Shown: positions 43,250 to 51,407 of the stretch, piece by piece | Position numbering within the stretch: the first letter of the stretch is position 1 | Layout: every line of letters starts with the position of its first letter | DNA from: Caulobacterales bacterium | GTDB taxonomy: Bacteria > Pseudomonadota > Alphaproteobacteria > Caulobacterales > Aquidulcibacteraceae | Direction: 5' to 3' | Assembly: GCA_017303355.1 (NCBI GenBank) | Contig: JAFLCU010000001.1 | Coordinates: 1 to 64,000, forward strand | Length of the DNA stretch: 64,000 bases | Made by a program: the position numbers and the translations under genes | Notes under the pieces: generated by a model | Database searches by the model: none | What the model was told of the DNA's origin: nothing | The model's input: the letters and a program-made list of their open reading frames with translations, nothing else

Positions 43250-43334
43250 GGGGAGCGCGCGGCTCCCGCCTTCGCTCTTCGAGCTTCGGCGGACATGCCG
43301 CCGCGCATGCGGCGCGGAGCGCCGCGCTCCAACC
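43250..43334. repeat. Palindromic element B
   Basis: It starts GGGAGCGCGCGGCTCCCGCC, passes through GAGCTTCGGCGGACATGCCG and ends CGCGCTCCAACC. Most of it reappears in reverse complement at 62935-62994. Its end matches the tandem repeats at 35175-35307. It contains several nested inverted repeats. Confidence 0.7.
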
Positions 43335-43353
43335 ATCGAACGCCCGCGCTCCG

Positions 43354-44238
43354 TCAGGCCCGGCCGCGCAGCATTTGCAGGATGTAGGAGAAATCCTTGC
43401 CGGCGTGGCCGCGCTGCACGAGTTCGGCGTAAAGCGCTTCAGCGGCGCCGCCGAGCGGCGTGGGCGCGCCGCTTGAATCAGCCGCATCCTGCGCGAGCTT
43501 CAAATCCTTCAGCATCATCGCCGCCGCGAAGCCGCCTTCGTAATCGCGATTGGACGGCGCTGCCGGCACCGGGCCGGGCCACGGACAGTACGAGGTGAGC
43601 GACCAGCATTGGCCGGAGGCCTTGCTGGCGATGTCGAAGAATTTCTGCGCATCGAGACCGAGTGATTCCGCCAACGCGAAGGCTTCGCTGGTGGCGATCA
43701 TGGAAATGCCGAGCAGCATGTTGTTGCAGATTTTGGCGGCCTGCCCCGCGCCGCTGTCGCCAGCGTGGATGATGGCTTTGGCCATAGGTTTGAGCGCCTC
43801 TTCGATCTCGGCGAAATCCTGTTCGCGACAGCCGACCATGAACGTGAGTGTGCCGCCGCTCGCCGCCGCCGTGCCGCCGGAGACGGGCGCATCAGCGGCG
43901 CGGAAGCCTTGCATGGATGCGTCGCGCGCGACGGTGCGGGCGCTATCGACGTCAATGGTGGAGCAATCGATCAGCAGCGAGTCGCGCGGTGCGTTCGGCA
44001 AGATCGCTTCCATGTAGATGTCGCGTACGTGCTGGCCGGCGGGCAGCATGGTGATGACGATATCCGCGTCCTTCACCGCTTCGGCGGCGGAAGCGGCGGG
44101 CGTCATGCCCTGCTCCTTCGCGCGCGCCAGCGCGTCGGCGGAGAGATCGAACGCGATCACCTCGCGCCCAGCCTTGGCCTGATTGGCCGCCATGCCCGAG
44201 CCCATATTGCCGAGGCCGATAAATGCAACGCGGGTCAT
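43354..44238 (-). CDS. mmsB: 3-hydroxyisobutyrate dehydrogenase
   Basis: Oxidises 3-hydroxyisobutyrate to methylmalonate semialdehyde with NAD in valine catabolism. The 294-residue protein begins with the dinucleotide loop FIGLGNMGSGMAANQAKAG. DAPVSGGTAAASGGTLTFMV is the substrate loop; GAGQAAKICNNMLLGISMIA carries the catalytic Lys, and NRDYEGGFAAAMMLKDLKLA the C-terminal signature. It is preceded by the 3-hydroxyisobutyryl-CoA hydrolase gene, with a palindrome between them. Confidence 0.95.
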   Translation of the reverse strand: MTRVAFIGLGNMGSGMAANQAKAGREVIAFDLSADALARAKEQGMTPAASAAEAVKDADIVITMLPAGQHVRDIYMEAILPNAPRDSLLIDCSTIDVDSARTVARDASMQGFRAADAPVSGGTAAASGGTLTFMVGCREQDFAEIEEALKPMAKAIIHAGDSGAGQAAKICNNMLLGISMIATSEAFALAESLGLDAQKFFDIASKASGQCWSLTSYCPWPGPVPAAPSNRDYEGGFAAAMMLKDLKLAQDAADSSGAPTPLGGAAEALYAELVQRGHAGKDFSYILQMLRGRA

Positions 44239-44250
44239 GTGTGTCTCCGA

Positions 44251-44352
44251 ATATGGACCGCCGGCGCCTCGCCGGCCGGCGCGATCCGCGCCGAATTTGA
44301 CGTTCACTTAGACCAACCGAGCCGTGCCGGCGAGGGCGCCGGCGGTCCATAT
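44251..44352. repeat. Palindromic element A between mmsB and the hydrolase gene
   Basis: The left arm GGACCGCCGGCGCCTCGCC and its near-exact complement (one extra G) bracket a spacer containing TTTGACGTTCACTTAGACC. The element is flanked on both sides by ATAT, which may be a target duplication or an extension of the dyad. It occupies almost all of the intergenic space and touches the hydrolase stop codon. Confidence 0.8.
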
Positions 44353-45443
44353 TAGAGCGGCTTCCATTTCTCGCCTTCCGGCAGGGCCGCGAAAATTTCG
44401 TCCAGCATCGCATCGGTGACGCCAGCGAGCGTGGCGGGGTTCCATTGGGGTTTGTTGTCTTTGTCGATGATCAACGCGCGGACGCCTTCGATGAAATCGT
44501 GGCGCTGCACAACGCGCGCGCCGATCGCATATTCTTGACGCATCTCGTCGGCGAAATTGTGCATCGCCGCGCCTTCGCGGAGTTGACGGAACGCGACCTT
44601 CAAAGTTTGCGGCGATTTGCTTGCGAGCGTGGCGAGTTGGGCTTTGGCCCAATCGGAGCCATCGGCTTCGAGGGCGGCGACGATGGCTTCGACGCTATCG
44701 GCCGCGAAGATGCGATTGATGCGTTCGACATTCTCGGGCGTAAGCTCTTTCGGGCGGCCAGCGCCCTCGCTCAAAGCTTCCAAGCCGCTATCGAGCGCGC
44801 GTTCGGGTTCGTGCGTTTGCGCCGCGCCGGCGATCTGCGCGCGGGCTGCTGCGAGAATTTCGGTCGGCATGTAATGCGTGGCGATGCCGGCGATGAGGCA
44901 ATCGGCGGCTTTGAGGCGCGCGCCGGTGAGCGCCAACCACATGCCAATGGCGCCCGGCTTACGCGGCAGATACCAGCCGCCGCCGACATCGGGGAAAAGG
45001 CCGATGCCGGTTTCGGGCATGGCGTAGGTCGTGTTCTCGGTGGCGATGCGGAAACGCGCGGGCATCGAAATGCCGACGCCGCCGCCCATCGTGACGCCGT
45101 CGATCAACGCGACGATCGGCTTGGGGTACGTGAACAGCAAGTGGTTGAGCTGATACTCGGTGTAGAAAAATTCGCGCGCTTCGGCGCCGTCGCCCTTCCC
45201 GCTTTCGGCCAACATACGAATGTCGCCGCCCGCGCAAAAGCCGCGCGTGCCTTCGGCGTGATCGATCATGATGACACGCACGCCCTCATCCTCGCGCCAG
45301 CTTTGCAGCACCGCGATCATGTCGCGGCACATCTGTGTGTTGAGCGCGTGCAGTGCTGTGGGGCGGTTCAGCGTGATGCGGGCTAGGCCGGCATTGGTGG
45401 AGGTCACGACTTCAGACAACGAAAATCCTTCCTTCTTCGTCAT
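44352..45443 (-). CDS. 3-hydroxyisobutyryl-CoA hydrolase (enoyl-CoA hydratase family)
   Basis: Releases 3-hydroxyisobutyrate from its CoA ester, the step before mmsB. The 363-residue length exceeds simple enoyl-CoA hydratases and fits the HIBCH group. Key segments are LNRPTALHALNTQMCRDM, GFCAGGDIRML (oxyanion loop), DGVTMGGGVGISM and PETGIGLFPDVGGGWYLPRK, which carries the catalytic Glu/Asp. The start at 45443 (MTKKEGFSL) lies inside a palindromic repeat, so its true initiation site is uncertain; no strong ribosome site is evident. Confidence 0.9.
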   Translation of the reverse strand: MTKKEGFSLSEVVTSTNAGLARITLNRPTALHALNTQMCRDMIAVLQSWREDEGVRVIMIDHAEGTRGFCAGGDIRMLAESGKGDGAEAREFFYTEYQLNHLLFTYPKPIVALIDGVTMGGGVGISMPARFRIATENTTYAMPETGIGLFPDVGGGWYLPRKPGAIGMWLALTGARLKAADCLIAGIATHYMPTEILAAARAQIAGAAQTHEPERALDSGLEALSEGAGRPKELTPENVERINRIFAADSVEAIVAALEADGSDWAKAQLATLASKSPQTLKVAFRQLREGAAMHNFADEMRQEYAIGARVVQRHDFIEGVRALIIDKDNKPQWNPATLAGVTDAMLDEIFAALPEGEKWKPL

Positions 45444-45543
45444 TCCGGACGCGCGAAGCGCGATCCGGAACCCAGGGGCCAACGCAACGTCACTTGCCCC
45501 TGGGTTCCGGGTTCATCGCTACGCGATGCCCCGGAATGACGAA
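45436..45543. repeat. 108-base palindromic element with TTCGTCATTCCGG ends
   Basis: Perfect terminal inverted repeats TTCGTCATTCCGG / CCGGAATGACGAA enclose inner arms GGAACCCAGGGG / CCCCTGGGTTCC and two small hairpins. The left end contains the start codon of the hydrolase gene (on the minus strand GGAATGACGAAG). The right end stops 3 bases before the stop of the small membrane protein gene. Confidence 0.85.
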
Positions 45544-45545
45544 AC

Positions 45546-45833
45546 TTATGCTTTGTGCCTCATGGCGAACACAAAAATCAGAACCGGCGCCAACGGCAAT
45601 GCGACGAAAGCGGCGAGCACTGTCCACCCCAAAGGCTCAGCAAGTGACACGCCCATCCCGAACACCATGCCATACAACAACAGCGCCGGCGGAATCAGGT
45701 ATCCAGCCAACGCGAAGAGAAGCGCCGCGCCGCCATATCTGCGACGCGTTAGCACGATGGCCTGCACAATCGGCAGCACTACATACAGCGCCAACAGCGC
45801 GTATGTCGCGATGCTTGCCCAAACCGGCATCAC
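45546..45833 (-). CDS. Small membrane protein, function unknown
   Basis: A 95-residue protein with three hydrophobic segments (ASIATYALLALYVVLPIVQA, AALLFALAGYLIPPALLLYG, WTVLAAFVALPLAPVLIFVF) and a positively charged loop RRRYGG. Not assigned to a family. It lies between the valine-pathway genes on the same strand but has no motif linking it to them. Confidence 0.6.
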   Translation of the reverse strand: MMPVWASIATYALLALYVVLPIVQAIVLTRRRYGGAALLFALAGYLIPPALLLYGMVFGMGVSLAEPLGWTVLAAFVALPLAPVLIFVFAMRHKA

Positions 45834-45914
45834 CGCATCGCCAGCATGACGACGCTTTGATCGTCGACATCGCCTTCGGGCTGGCGACCCTGGCGCGATG
45901 CGCCATGTACTCCA

Positions 45915-46316
45915 TCAAAAATCATTTGCCGGCCTCTGGCCGTTCCAACGCATCTCGACAAAGCGGTGCGTCGTTGGCCCATCCCTCAACACGCGCCGCA
46001 AGCGCTCGATATGATCAATGTTACACAACATCGATTGGAAGTGACCGAAGCGCATCAAGAACAGCGTTGAATTGAAGAAGAGGGCGAGCGACAGCGCGAC
46101 GCCGTAGAGCTGAAGGCCACGCTCAGGCGCCAGCGCGGCGCCAAGCGCGAACCCGAAGCCAGCGACGAGACTCGCAATGCACAGCACGCCAAAGGTCAAA
46201 GCCTCTGATCGCGTAGCGTTGGGACTGCCCGCCGCCTGCGTCGCCTGTCTCAGTCTATACCGCGCGACATGCGCTGCTAACGCGCGACGGAGACGGAGCC
46301 ATGTAAAAACAGGCAT
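45915..46316 (-). CDS. Hypothetical membrane protein
   Basis: A 133-residue protein with a basic N-terminus (WLRLRRALAAHVARYRLRQA) and two hydrophobic helices (TFGVLCIASLVAGFGFALGA, GLQLYGVALSLALFFNSTLF). A polar tail contains CNIDHIERLRRVLRDGP. No family was recognised. The coding frame is supported by the amphipathic pattern and length only. Confidence 0.5.
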   Translation of the reverse strand: MPVFTWLRLRRALAAHVARYRLRQATQAAGSPNATRSEALTFGVLCIASLVAGFGFALGAALAPERGLQLYGVALSLALFFNSTLFLMRFGHFQSMLCNIDHIERLRRVLRDGPTTHRFVEMRWNGQRPANDF

Positions 46317-46334
46317 GCTGTTCCCTCAAAGCGC

Positions 46335-46913
46335 TTATGCCTTGCGCTCACAATCTGCGATGCGGATTGTGAGTTCGCCGAGCAAGATTGGCTTCAGCGT
46401 TTCGTCGAACGAGACCGTCTTCAGAGACCACTCGCCTGTCGCGTCCCGCACATGTACGTGCGCTTCGCGCTTGACGACATCAAGCACCCAATACTCTCGT
46501 ACGCCGTGCTCGCGGTAGATTTCTGCCTTGCGACCCATATCGTAGCGCACGGTCGTATCCGAGAGTTCGATCACGAGAAGCAAATCCGGACCGCGAACCG
46601 CCTCCACAGACAGGTGAGCGGGGAACAGATATAAATCAGGCTCCGGCCAGAATGTATCTGAGAGGCGCAGCGTGCCGTCCGGGACCAGGCCAATCTCATC
46701 AGGCAGAGCCCTGCTGAGGAAACGGCTGAGCCGCATGCGCAGCTCCAGATGCTGCGCGCCCTCAGCCGGCATGTCGATGACCTCCCCGTCGATCAGCTCG
46801 AACTTTCCGCCCTCCTGAAGCAGGCCCGCGCGCATCATCGCCAGCACGTCCTCGCCGGTGAAGCGGTGACGTTCGTGCGTCTGGCGCGAAGCAAAACTCG
46901 TCGGTGCGTTCAT
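46335..46913 (-). CDS. Uma2 family (DUF820) endonuclease-fold protein
   Basis: A 192-residue PD-(D/E)XK-fold protein. The metal-site residues fit the family: ELIDGEVIDMPAEGAQH at the N-terminus, WPEPDLYLFP (Asp), LLLVIELSDTTVRYD (Glu) and MGRKAEIYREHGVREYWVLD (Lys, then the strand). Uma2 proteins are nuclease-like but their role is not established. It sits upstream of the two small membrane proteins and downstream of mmsA. Confidence 0.85.
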   Translation of the reverse strand: MNAPTSFASRQTHERHRFTGEDVLAMMRAGLLQEGGKFELIDGEVIDMPAEGAQHLELRMRLSRFLSRALPDEIGLVPDGTLRLSDTFWPEPDLYLFPAHLSVEAVRGPDLLLVIELSDTTVRYDMGRKAEIYREHGVREYWVLDVVKREAHVHVRDATGEWSLKTVSFDETLKPILLGELTIRIADCERKA

Positions 46914-46944
46914 GGCTCAGAACATAGCATAAACCGGACGGATG

Positions 46945-48441
46945 TCACCGCATCGTTGGAATGACGAAGCTCTGATCGCCGACGTCGCCTTCCGGCCAAC
47001 GGGCGGTGACTGTTTTCACTTTGGTGTAAAACTTCACGCCTTCCATGCCGTGCTGGTTGGTGTCGCCGAAGGCGCTGCGTTTCCAGCCGCCGAAGGTGTG
47101 GTAGGCGACCGGCACCGGGATCGGCACATTGATGCCGACCATGCCGACATTCACACGCTGCGCGAACTCGCGCGCGGCGCGGCCGTTGCGCGTGAAGATG
47201 GCGACGCCGTTGCCGTATTGGTGCTGGCTGGGCAGCGCGAGCGCTTCCTCGAAATTCTCGGCGCGGACGATCTGCAGCACCGGGCCGAAGATTTCTTCCT
47301 TGTAGGTGCGCATCTCGGTGCTGACTTTGTCGAAGAGTGTGGGGCCGATGAAGAAGCCCTCTTCGTAGCCTTGCAGCTTGAAGCCGCGGCCGTCGCGCAC
47401 GAGCTCCGCGCCCTCTTTCGCGCCGAGGCCGATATAATCTTCGACCTTGCGCTTGTGCGCGAGGCTGACGACGGGGCCGTATTGCGCGTCAGCATCGGTG
47501 GAGATGCCGACTTTCAGCTTTTCGATTTCCGGGATCAGGCGTTCGCGCAGATCGTCGGCGGTTTTCTTGCCGACGGGCACGACCACCGGCAGCGCCATGC
47601 AGCGTTCGCCGGCTGAACCATACGCCGCGCCGACGAGATCCTTCACGACTTGATCGAGATCGGCGTCGGGCAGAACGATTCCGTGGTTCTTGGCGCCGCC
47701 CATGGCTTGCACGCGCTTATTGTTCGCCGTGCCGTGGCTATAGATGTAGTGCGCGATGTCGGACGAGCCGACGAAGCTGATCGCCTTGATCTCCGGATGG
47801 GCGATGATGGCGTCGACAGCTTCCTTGTCGCCGTGCACGACGTTGAGCACGCCTTCCGGCGCACCGGCTTCCATCATCAGCTCGGCGAGGCGCACCGGGA
47901 CAGACGGGTCTTTTTCACTCGGCTTCAGGATGAAGGTGTTGCCGACGGCGATCGCCACGCCAAACATCCACATCGGGATCATGGCTGGGAAATTGAACGG
48001 CGTGATGCCGGCGACGACGCCCAAGGGTTGGCGCATTGAATAAACGTCGATGCCGGGGCCGGCGCCTTCGGTGTATTCGCCCTTCAGCGCGTGCGGAATG
48101 CCGCAGGCGAATTCGATCACTTCGAGGCCACGCTGAATGTCGCCTTTCGAGTCGGCGATCACCTTGCCGTGCTCGGACGAGAGCAAGTGCGCGAGCTCGT
48201 CCATGTTCTTTTCGACGAGCTGCTTGAACGCGAACATGACGCGCGCGCGGCGCTGCGGGTTGGTGGCGGCCCAGCCGGGGAATGCTTTCGCGGCGGATTG
48301 GACCGCCGCGTCGATCTCGCGCGCGTTGGCGAGCGCGACTTGGGCTTGGATGGCGCCGGTGTTGGGATTGAAGACGTCGCCGTGGCGGCCGGAGGCGCCG
48401 ATCAGGGTCTTGCCGGAGACGAAGTGTTCGATGGCGCGCAT
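46945..48441 (-). CDS. mmsA: Methylmalonate-semialdehyde dehydrogenase (CoA-acylating)
   Basis: Oxidatively decarboxylates methylmalonate semialdehyde to propionyl-CoA, the last step of valine degradation. The 498-residue ALDH-fold protein has TPFNFPAMIPMWMFGVAIAV (typical of MmsA), ISFVGSSDIAHYIY, the catalytic Cys in AYGSAGERCMALPVVVPVG, and EEIFGPVLQIVRAE. GKTLIGASGRHGDVFNPNTG is the MmsA N-terminus. Together with mmsB and the CoA hydrolase it completes the lower valine branch. A LysR regulator is divergent 95 bases away. Confidence 0.95.
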   Translation of the reverse strand: MRAIEHFVSGKTLIGASGRHGDVFNPNTGAIQAQVALANAREIDAAVQSAAKAFPGWAATNPQRRARVMFAFKQLVEKNMDELAHLLSSEHGKVIADSKGDIQRGLEVIEFACGIPHALKGEYTEGAGPGIDVYSMRQPLGVVAGITPFNFPAMIPMWMFGVAIAVGNTFILKPSEKDPSVPVRLAELMMEAGAPEGVLNVVHGDKEAVDAIIAHPEIKAISFVGSSDIAHYIYSHGTANNKRVQAMGGAKNHGIVLPDADLDQVVKDLVGAAYGSAGERCMALPVVVPVGKKTADDLRERLIPEIEKLKVGISTDADAQYGPVVSLAHKRKVEDYIGLGAKEGAELVRDGRGFKLQGYEEGFFIGPTLFDKVSTEMRTYKEEIFGPVLQIVRAENFEEALALPSQHQYGNGVAIFTRNGRAAREFAQRVNVGMVGINVPIPVPVAYHTFGGWKRSAFGDTNQHGMEGVKFYTKVKTVTARWPEGDVGDQSFVIPTMR

Positions 48442-48536
48442 GGGGCGTTTCCTCGCTTTGAGCTGTTGGCCTTCCCATACGCCTAATCGTGCAATACTGG
48501 TAATGCGTTTTTGCAGGATGGTGGTGCGCGGGCGCT

Positions 48537-49433
48537 ATGTACGATTGGGATGATCTCCGGCTTTTCCTGGCCGCGACCCGGGCCGGCACGCTGGCGGGCG
48601 CGGCGCAGCGCCTGGGGATCGATGCAGCGACCGTGGGCCGGCGGCTGGCGCGGCTGGAGACGGCGCTGAAATCGACCTTGTTCGTACGCTCGCCGAGCGG
48701 GATTCAGCTGACGGCGGCCGGCGCGCGCTTGCTGGCGGCGGCGACTGAGGCGGAAGCGGCGATGGAGGCGGTGTCACACGCCGCGGAATCCAACGTCGTC
48801 GGCGGCACGGTGCGGATCAGCGCGTCGGAAGGCTTCGGCACGGCGATCCTGGCGCCGGCGCTGCCGGCGTTGCATGCGGCGCACCCGACATTGCGGATCG
48901 AACTGGCGGCGCAGCCGAGTTTTCTTTCGCCGACGAAGCGCGAGGTCGATGTCGTCGTGACGTTAGCGGAACCGAAAGGCGCGCGCGTCGTGGTGGAGCC
49001 GCTGACGGATTATCATCTGGGGCTCTATGCGTCGGCGGCGTATTTGAAGCGGCGCGGCGCGCCGGAGAGTCTGCAGGAGCTGCAAGAGCACGACATTGTC
49101 GGCTACGTCGATGATCTCTTGTACGCTGAAGAATTGCGCTATCTCGAGGCGATCGCGCCGAACCTGCGGCCGAAGCTGTCGAGTTCATCGATCCGTGCGC
49201 AACACGAAATTATCGCCAATGCCGGAGGCATTGGCGTGTTGCCGTGTTTTCTCGTGGGAGCGAGCTTGAAGCGTGTGCTGCCATCGGTGCGGCTGACGCG
49301 GCGGTGGTGGCTCGGGACGCATCGGGACGTCGTGGAGAATGCGCGAACCAAAGCGGTGCATCGCTGGTTGCGCCAGACCGTGGCGGCGCGGCGGGCGGAG
49401 CTTATGCCGCCCAAACCGCGCGCCGGTCGTTAG
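48537..49433 (+). CDS. LysR-family transcriptional regulator
   Basis: A 298-residue regulator. The N-terminal winged helix-turn-helix is DLRLFLAATRAGTLAGAAQR followed by LGIDAATVGRRLARLE. The C-terminal part is a periplasmic-binding-protein-like effector domain (GTVRISASEGFGTAILAPAL). Its divergent arrangement with mmsA suggests it controls the valine genes; the effector is unknown. The 95-base intergenic region probably contains its binding site, but no clear T-N11-A palindrome could be singled out. Confidence 0.9.
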   Translation: MYDWDDLRLFLAATRAGTLAGAAQRLGIDAATVGRRLARLETALKSTLFVRSPSGIQLTAAGARLLAAATEAEAAMEAVSHAAESNVVGGTVRISASEGFGTAILAPALPALHAAHPTLRIELAAQPSFLSPTKREVDVVVTLAEPKGARVVVEPLTDYHLGLYASAAYLKRRGAPESLQELQEHDIVGYVDDLLYAEELRYLEAIAPNLRPKLSSSSIRAQHEIIANAGGIGVLPCFLVGASLKRVLPSVRLTRRWWLGTHRDVVENARTKAVHRWLRQTVAARRAELMPPKPRAGR

Positions 49434-49435
49434 AA

Positions 49436-49600
49436 TTATCCCCTTCGGGCCATGCCCATGATGAGCGAAACCACGAAGAGAACGAGGAAGAGGAAGAAAA
49501 GAATTTGCGCGATGCCGGCTGACGCGGAGGCGATGCCGCCAAAGCCGAAAACCGCCGCGATGATCGCGACGACGAAGAAAATAAGCGCCCAGCTGAGCAT
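49436..49600 (-). CDS. DUF1328 small membrane protein (first copy)
   Basis: A 54-residue protein with two hydrophobic helices: [20 protein letters not shown] and [19 protein letters not shown]. This is the complete DUF1328 family, of unknown function but commonly under general stress control. The start at 49600 follows GGAGGA; the track extension upstream has no support. A GGAAC-N17-GTT site lies 29 bases upstream of the start codon, so it is a probable EcfG target. Confidence 0.88.
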   Translation of the reverse strand: MLSWALIFFVVAIIAAVFGFGGIASASAGIAQILFFLFLVLFVVSLIMGMARRG

Positions 49601-49628
49601 GTTGTCCTCCAGGATGGTGATGCTGGAG

Positions 49629-49653
49629 AACGCCTTCACCGGGCGCCTGTTCC
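49629..49653 (-). promoter_or_regulatory. EcfG-type promoter for the first DUF1328 gene
   Basis: On the minus strand GGAAC (49653-49649), 17 bases, then GTT (49631-49629). This matches GGAAC-N16/17-GTT, the general stress response promoter. It sits just beyond the sodB stop codon and close to the DUF1328 start. Confidence 0.8.
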
Positions 49654-50286
49654 TTACGTTGGAAACTTCCAGCCGCCTTCACCTTTGCGCGCGGCGTCGT
49701 ATTGCGCTTCGGCGAAGCGCCAATTGGCGAGCTGCTCGATAAAGGCGGCCAGGAAGCGCGGGCGCTCGTTTTTGTAATCGATATAATAGGCGTGCTCCCA
49801 TACGTCGCAGACGAGCAGCGGCGTCGTGCCGATTTCGACGATGGGCGTGTCGGCGTCGTGCAGATCGACGAGCTTCACCACGCCGGATTTATCGCTGACG
49901 AGCCACACCCAGCCTGATGCGAAATGGCCAGCGCCCTGGGTTTTGAATTGCTCGCGGAAATCGGCGATCGAGCCGAAGGCTTTCTCAAGCGCAAGCTTCA
50001 GATCGCCTTGTGGATCGCCTTGCGGCGTCGGCGTCAGGCTTTCCCAGAAGAAGCCGTGATTCCAGGATTGAGCGGCGTTGTTGAAGAGCTTCTTGTTGTT
50101 CTCGCGCACGGCGAGCTGGACGACGCCCTCTACCGTGTCCGGCGGATCGGAACGCTCGGCCAGGGCCGCGTTCATGTTCTTGATGTAGGCGGCGTGGTGC
50201 TTGCCGTGATGGGTGTTGAGCGTGGCAGCCGACATATGCGGCTCGAGCGCCGCGGCATCATACGGTAAATCGGGGAGCTTAAACAT
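49654..50286 (-). CDS. sodB: Iron superoxide dismutase
   Basis: Dismutates superoxide in the cytosol. The 210-residue protein has [17 protein letters not shown] (metal His), [16 protein letters not shown] (second His, with the Gln two residues before WNH that marks the iron form), and the final ligands in [13 protein letters not shown]. The length is normal. It lies between two DUF1328 genes on the same strand; its own promoter was not identified. Confidence 0.96.
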   Translation of the reverse strand: MFKLPDLPYDAAALEPHMSAATLNTHHGKHHAAYIKNMNAALAERSDPPDTVEGVVQLAVRENNKKLFNNAAQSWNHGFFWESLTPTPQGDPQGDLKLALEKAFGSIADFREQFKTQGAGHFASGWVWLVSDKSGVVKLVDLHDADTPIVEIGTTPLLVCDVWEHAYYIDYKNERPRFLAAFIEQLANWRFAEAQYDAARKGEGGWKFPT

Positions 50287-50301
50287 CGGCCATGTTCTCC
50301 A

Positions 50302-50748
50302 TCAGGCGGGTTCGTATTTCCTCCGCGCTTTGGCTTTCGGCACCGGCCACAGCTCCCCTTTCACGCCTTCAATGACCCAATCGCCGCGTTTGGCGTGTTG
50401 CGGGCCTTCGAGCGTCTCGACCGTGGCGTCACGATCGAGTGTGAAGCAGCGCAAGATGACATCCGTGCGCTTGGAGAATGTGGCGTCGCCGTTGGGCGCG
50501 TAGGTTTGCTTGAAGATGTCGCCGCGCACGACTGAGCGGGCGCCATCGTCATAGGTGACGATGTAGTCGGCGCCGCCGCGCGCAACAAGCTCGCCCTGGT
50601 CGGTTTCGACAAATGTATCGGCTTCCGCGATACGCGCCCTTACTGGCGGTGTGGGTTTTGCGCGGATGCGCCGCCATTTCACACGCATCGGCGGCTCGTT
50701 GATCACCCAGCGCGGCCGCGCGCCGATGATGGCTCCGACGAGATTCAT
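50302..50748 (-). CDS. Hypothetical protein co-transcribed with a DUF1328 gene
   Basis: A 148-residue protein whose start overlaps the stop of the upstream DUF1328 gene by one base (TGATG). It contains RARIAEADTFVETDQGELVA, YIVTYDDGARSVVRGDIFKQ, VILRCFTLDRDATVETLEG and GDWVIEGVKGELWPV, suggestive of a small beta-barrel. No family was recognised. Operon position behind an EcfG-type promoter suggests a stress role, which is inference. Confidence 0.65.
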   Translation of the reverse strand: MNLVGAIIGARPRWVINEPPMRVKWRRIRAKPTPPVRARIAEADTFVETDQGELVARGGADYIVTYDDGARSVVRGDIFKQTYAPNGDATFSKRTDVILRCFTLDRDATVETLEGPQHAKRGDWVIEGVKGELWPVPKAKARRKYEPA

Positions 50749-50921
50749 CACGTCACCGACTGGCCGCGCAGCGCGCGCATCACGAAGCTGACAACCAGCA
50801 GCGCAAGGAAGAGGAAGAAGAGAATTTTGGCGATGCTTGCGGCGATGCCGGCAAGCGCGATGAAGCCAAGCAGGCCCGCGACGATGGCGAGAATCAGGAA
50901 AGTGAGCGCCCAGCCGAGCAT
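50748..50921 (-). CDS. DUF1328 small membrane protein (second copy)
   Basis: A 57-residue paralogue of the gene at 49436-49600 ([20 protein letters not shown] and [18 protein letters not shown]). Both keep the [18 protein letters not shown] second helix. AGGAG precedes ATG 50921, and a GGAAC-N17-GTT promoter lies 33 bases upstream. It leads a two-gene unit with the hypothetical protein. Confidence 0.85.
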   Translation of the reverse strand: MLGWALTFLILAIVAGLLGFIALAGIAASIAKILFFLFLALLVVSFVMRALRGQSVT

Positions 50922-50953
50922 GATACGAACTCCTATGAATGAGGCGCCGGCAA

Positions 50954-50978
50954 AACGTGCGCGGCCACGTGCGGTTCC
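50954..50978 (-). promoter_or_regulatory. EcfG-type promoter for the second DUF1328 unit
   Basis: On the minus strand GGAAC (50978-50974), a 17-base spacer, then GTT (50956-50954), 33 bases before the start codon. Exact match to GGAAC-N17-GTT. Confidence 0.8.
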
Positions 50979-51001
50979 GCGCCGCACCACCTGGGACATA
51001 G

Positions 51002-51026
51002 GGAACTGCCGCACTGCAAGAGGGTT
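51002..51026 (+). promoter_or_regulatory. EcfG-type promoter for the ElaB/DUF883-like gene
   Basis: GGAAC (51002-51006), 17 bases, GTT (51024-51026), 52 bases before the start codon at 51078. It is divergent from the promoter at 50954-50978 with only 23 bases between them. Confidence 0.8.
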
Positions 51027-51077
51027 GGAAACCTATGCCGGCGGCGGGTTTCGTCGCGCGATTTGTTGGAGACGAGC

Positions 51078-51407
51078 ATGGCACAAGCATTCGAGAACGT
51101 TCGCAATAAACGTAATGGCGCCGCCCGCGAGGCGGTACGCGCGCGTGCGAACGATGTGATGGAAGATTTCGCGGAATTGCGGAAGGACGTGGGCCGTCTG
51201 GCGGACGCCGCCGGCAAGGCCGCGCGCGTTGAAATGAAACACACTGGCACGCGTCTTGGCAGCATTCGCTCGGAATTGGGCGCACGCGCCCAAGACGGCG
51301 CCAGCTACGTTACTGAACAAGTGCGCGCACGTCCGGCCGCCGCCGTCGGCGTTTCGCTGGGTGCGGGTCTGCTGCTCGGCTTGCTGCTCTCCGCACGCCG
51401 TCACTAA
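51078..51407 (+). CDS. ElaB/YgaM/DUF883-like membrane-anchored protein
   Basis: A 109-residue protein: a long amphipathic helix (VRARANDVMEDFAELRKDVG and RLADAAGKAARVEMK) followed by a glycine-rich C-terminal membrane anchor (AVGVSLGAGLLLGLLLSARR). This is the ElaB/DUF883 layout; E. coli ElaB is an RpoS-controlled inner-membrane protein that binds ribosomes. GGAGACGAGC precedes the ATG. An EcfG-type promoter upstream gives it a parallel stress control here. Convergent four-base overlap with the kinase gene. Confidence 0.78.
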   Translation: MAQAFENVRNKRNGAAREAVRARANDVMEDFAELRKDVGRLADAAGKAARVEMKHTGTRLGSIRSELGARAQDGASYVTEQVRARPAAAVGVSLGAGLLLGLLLSARRH

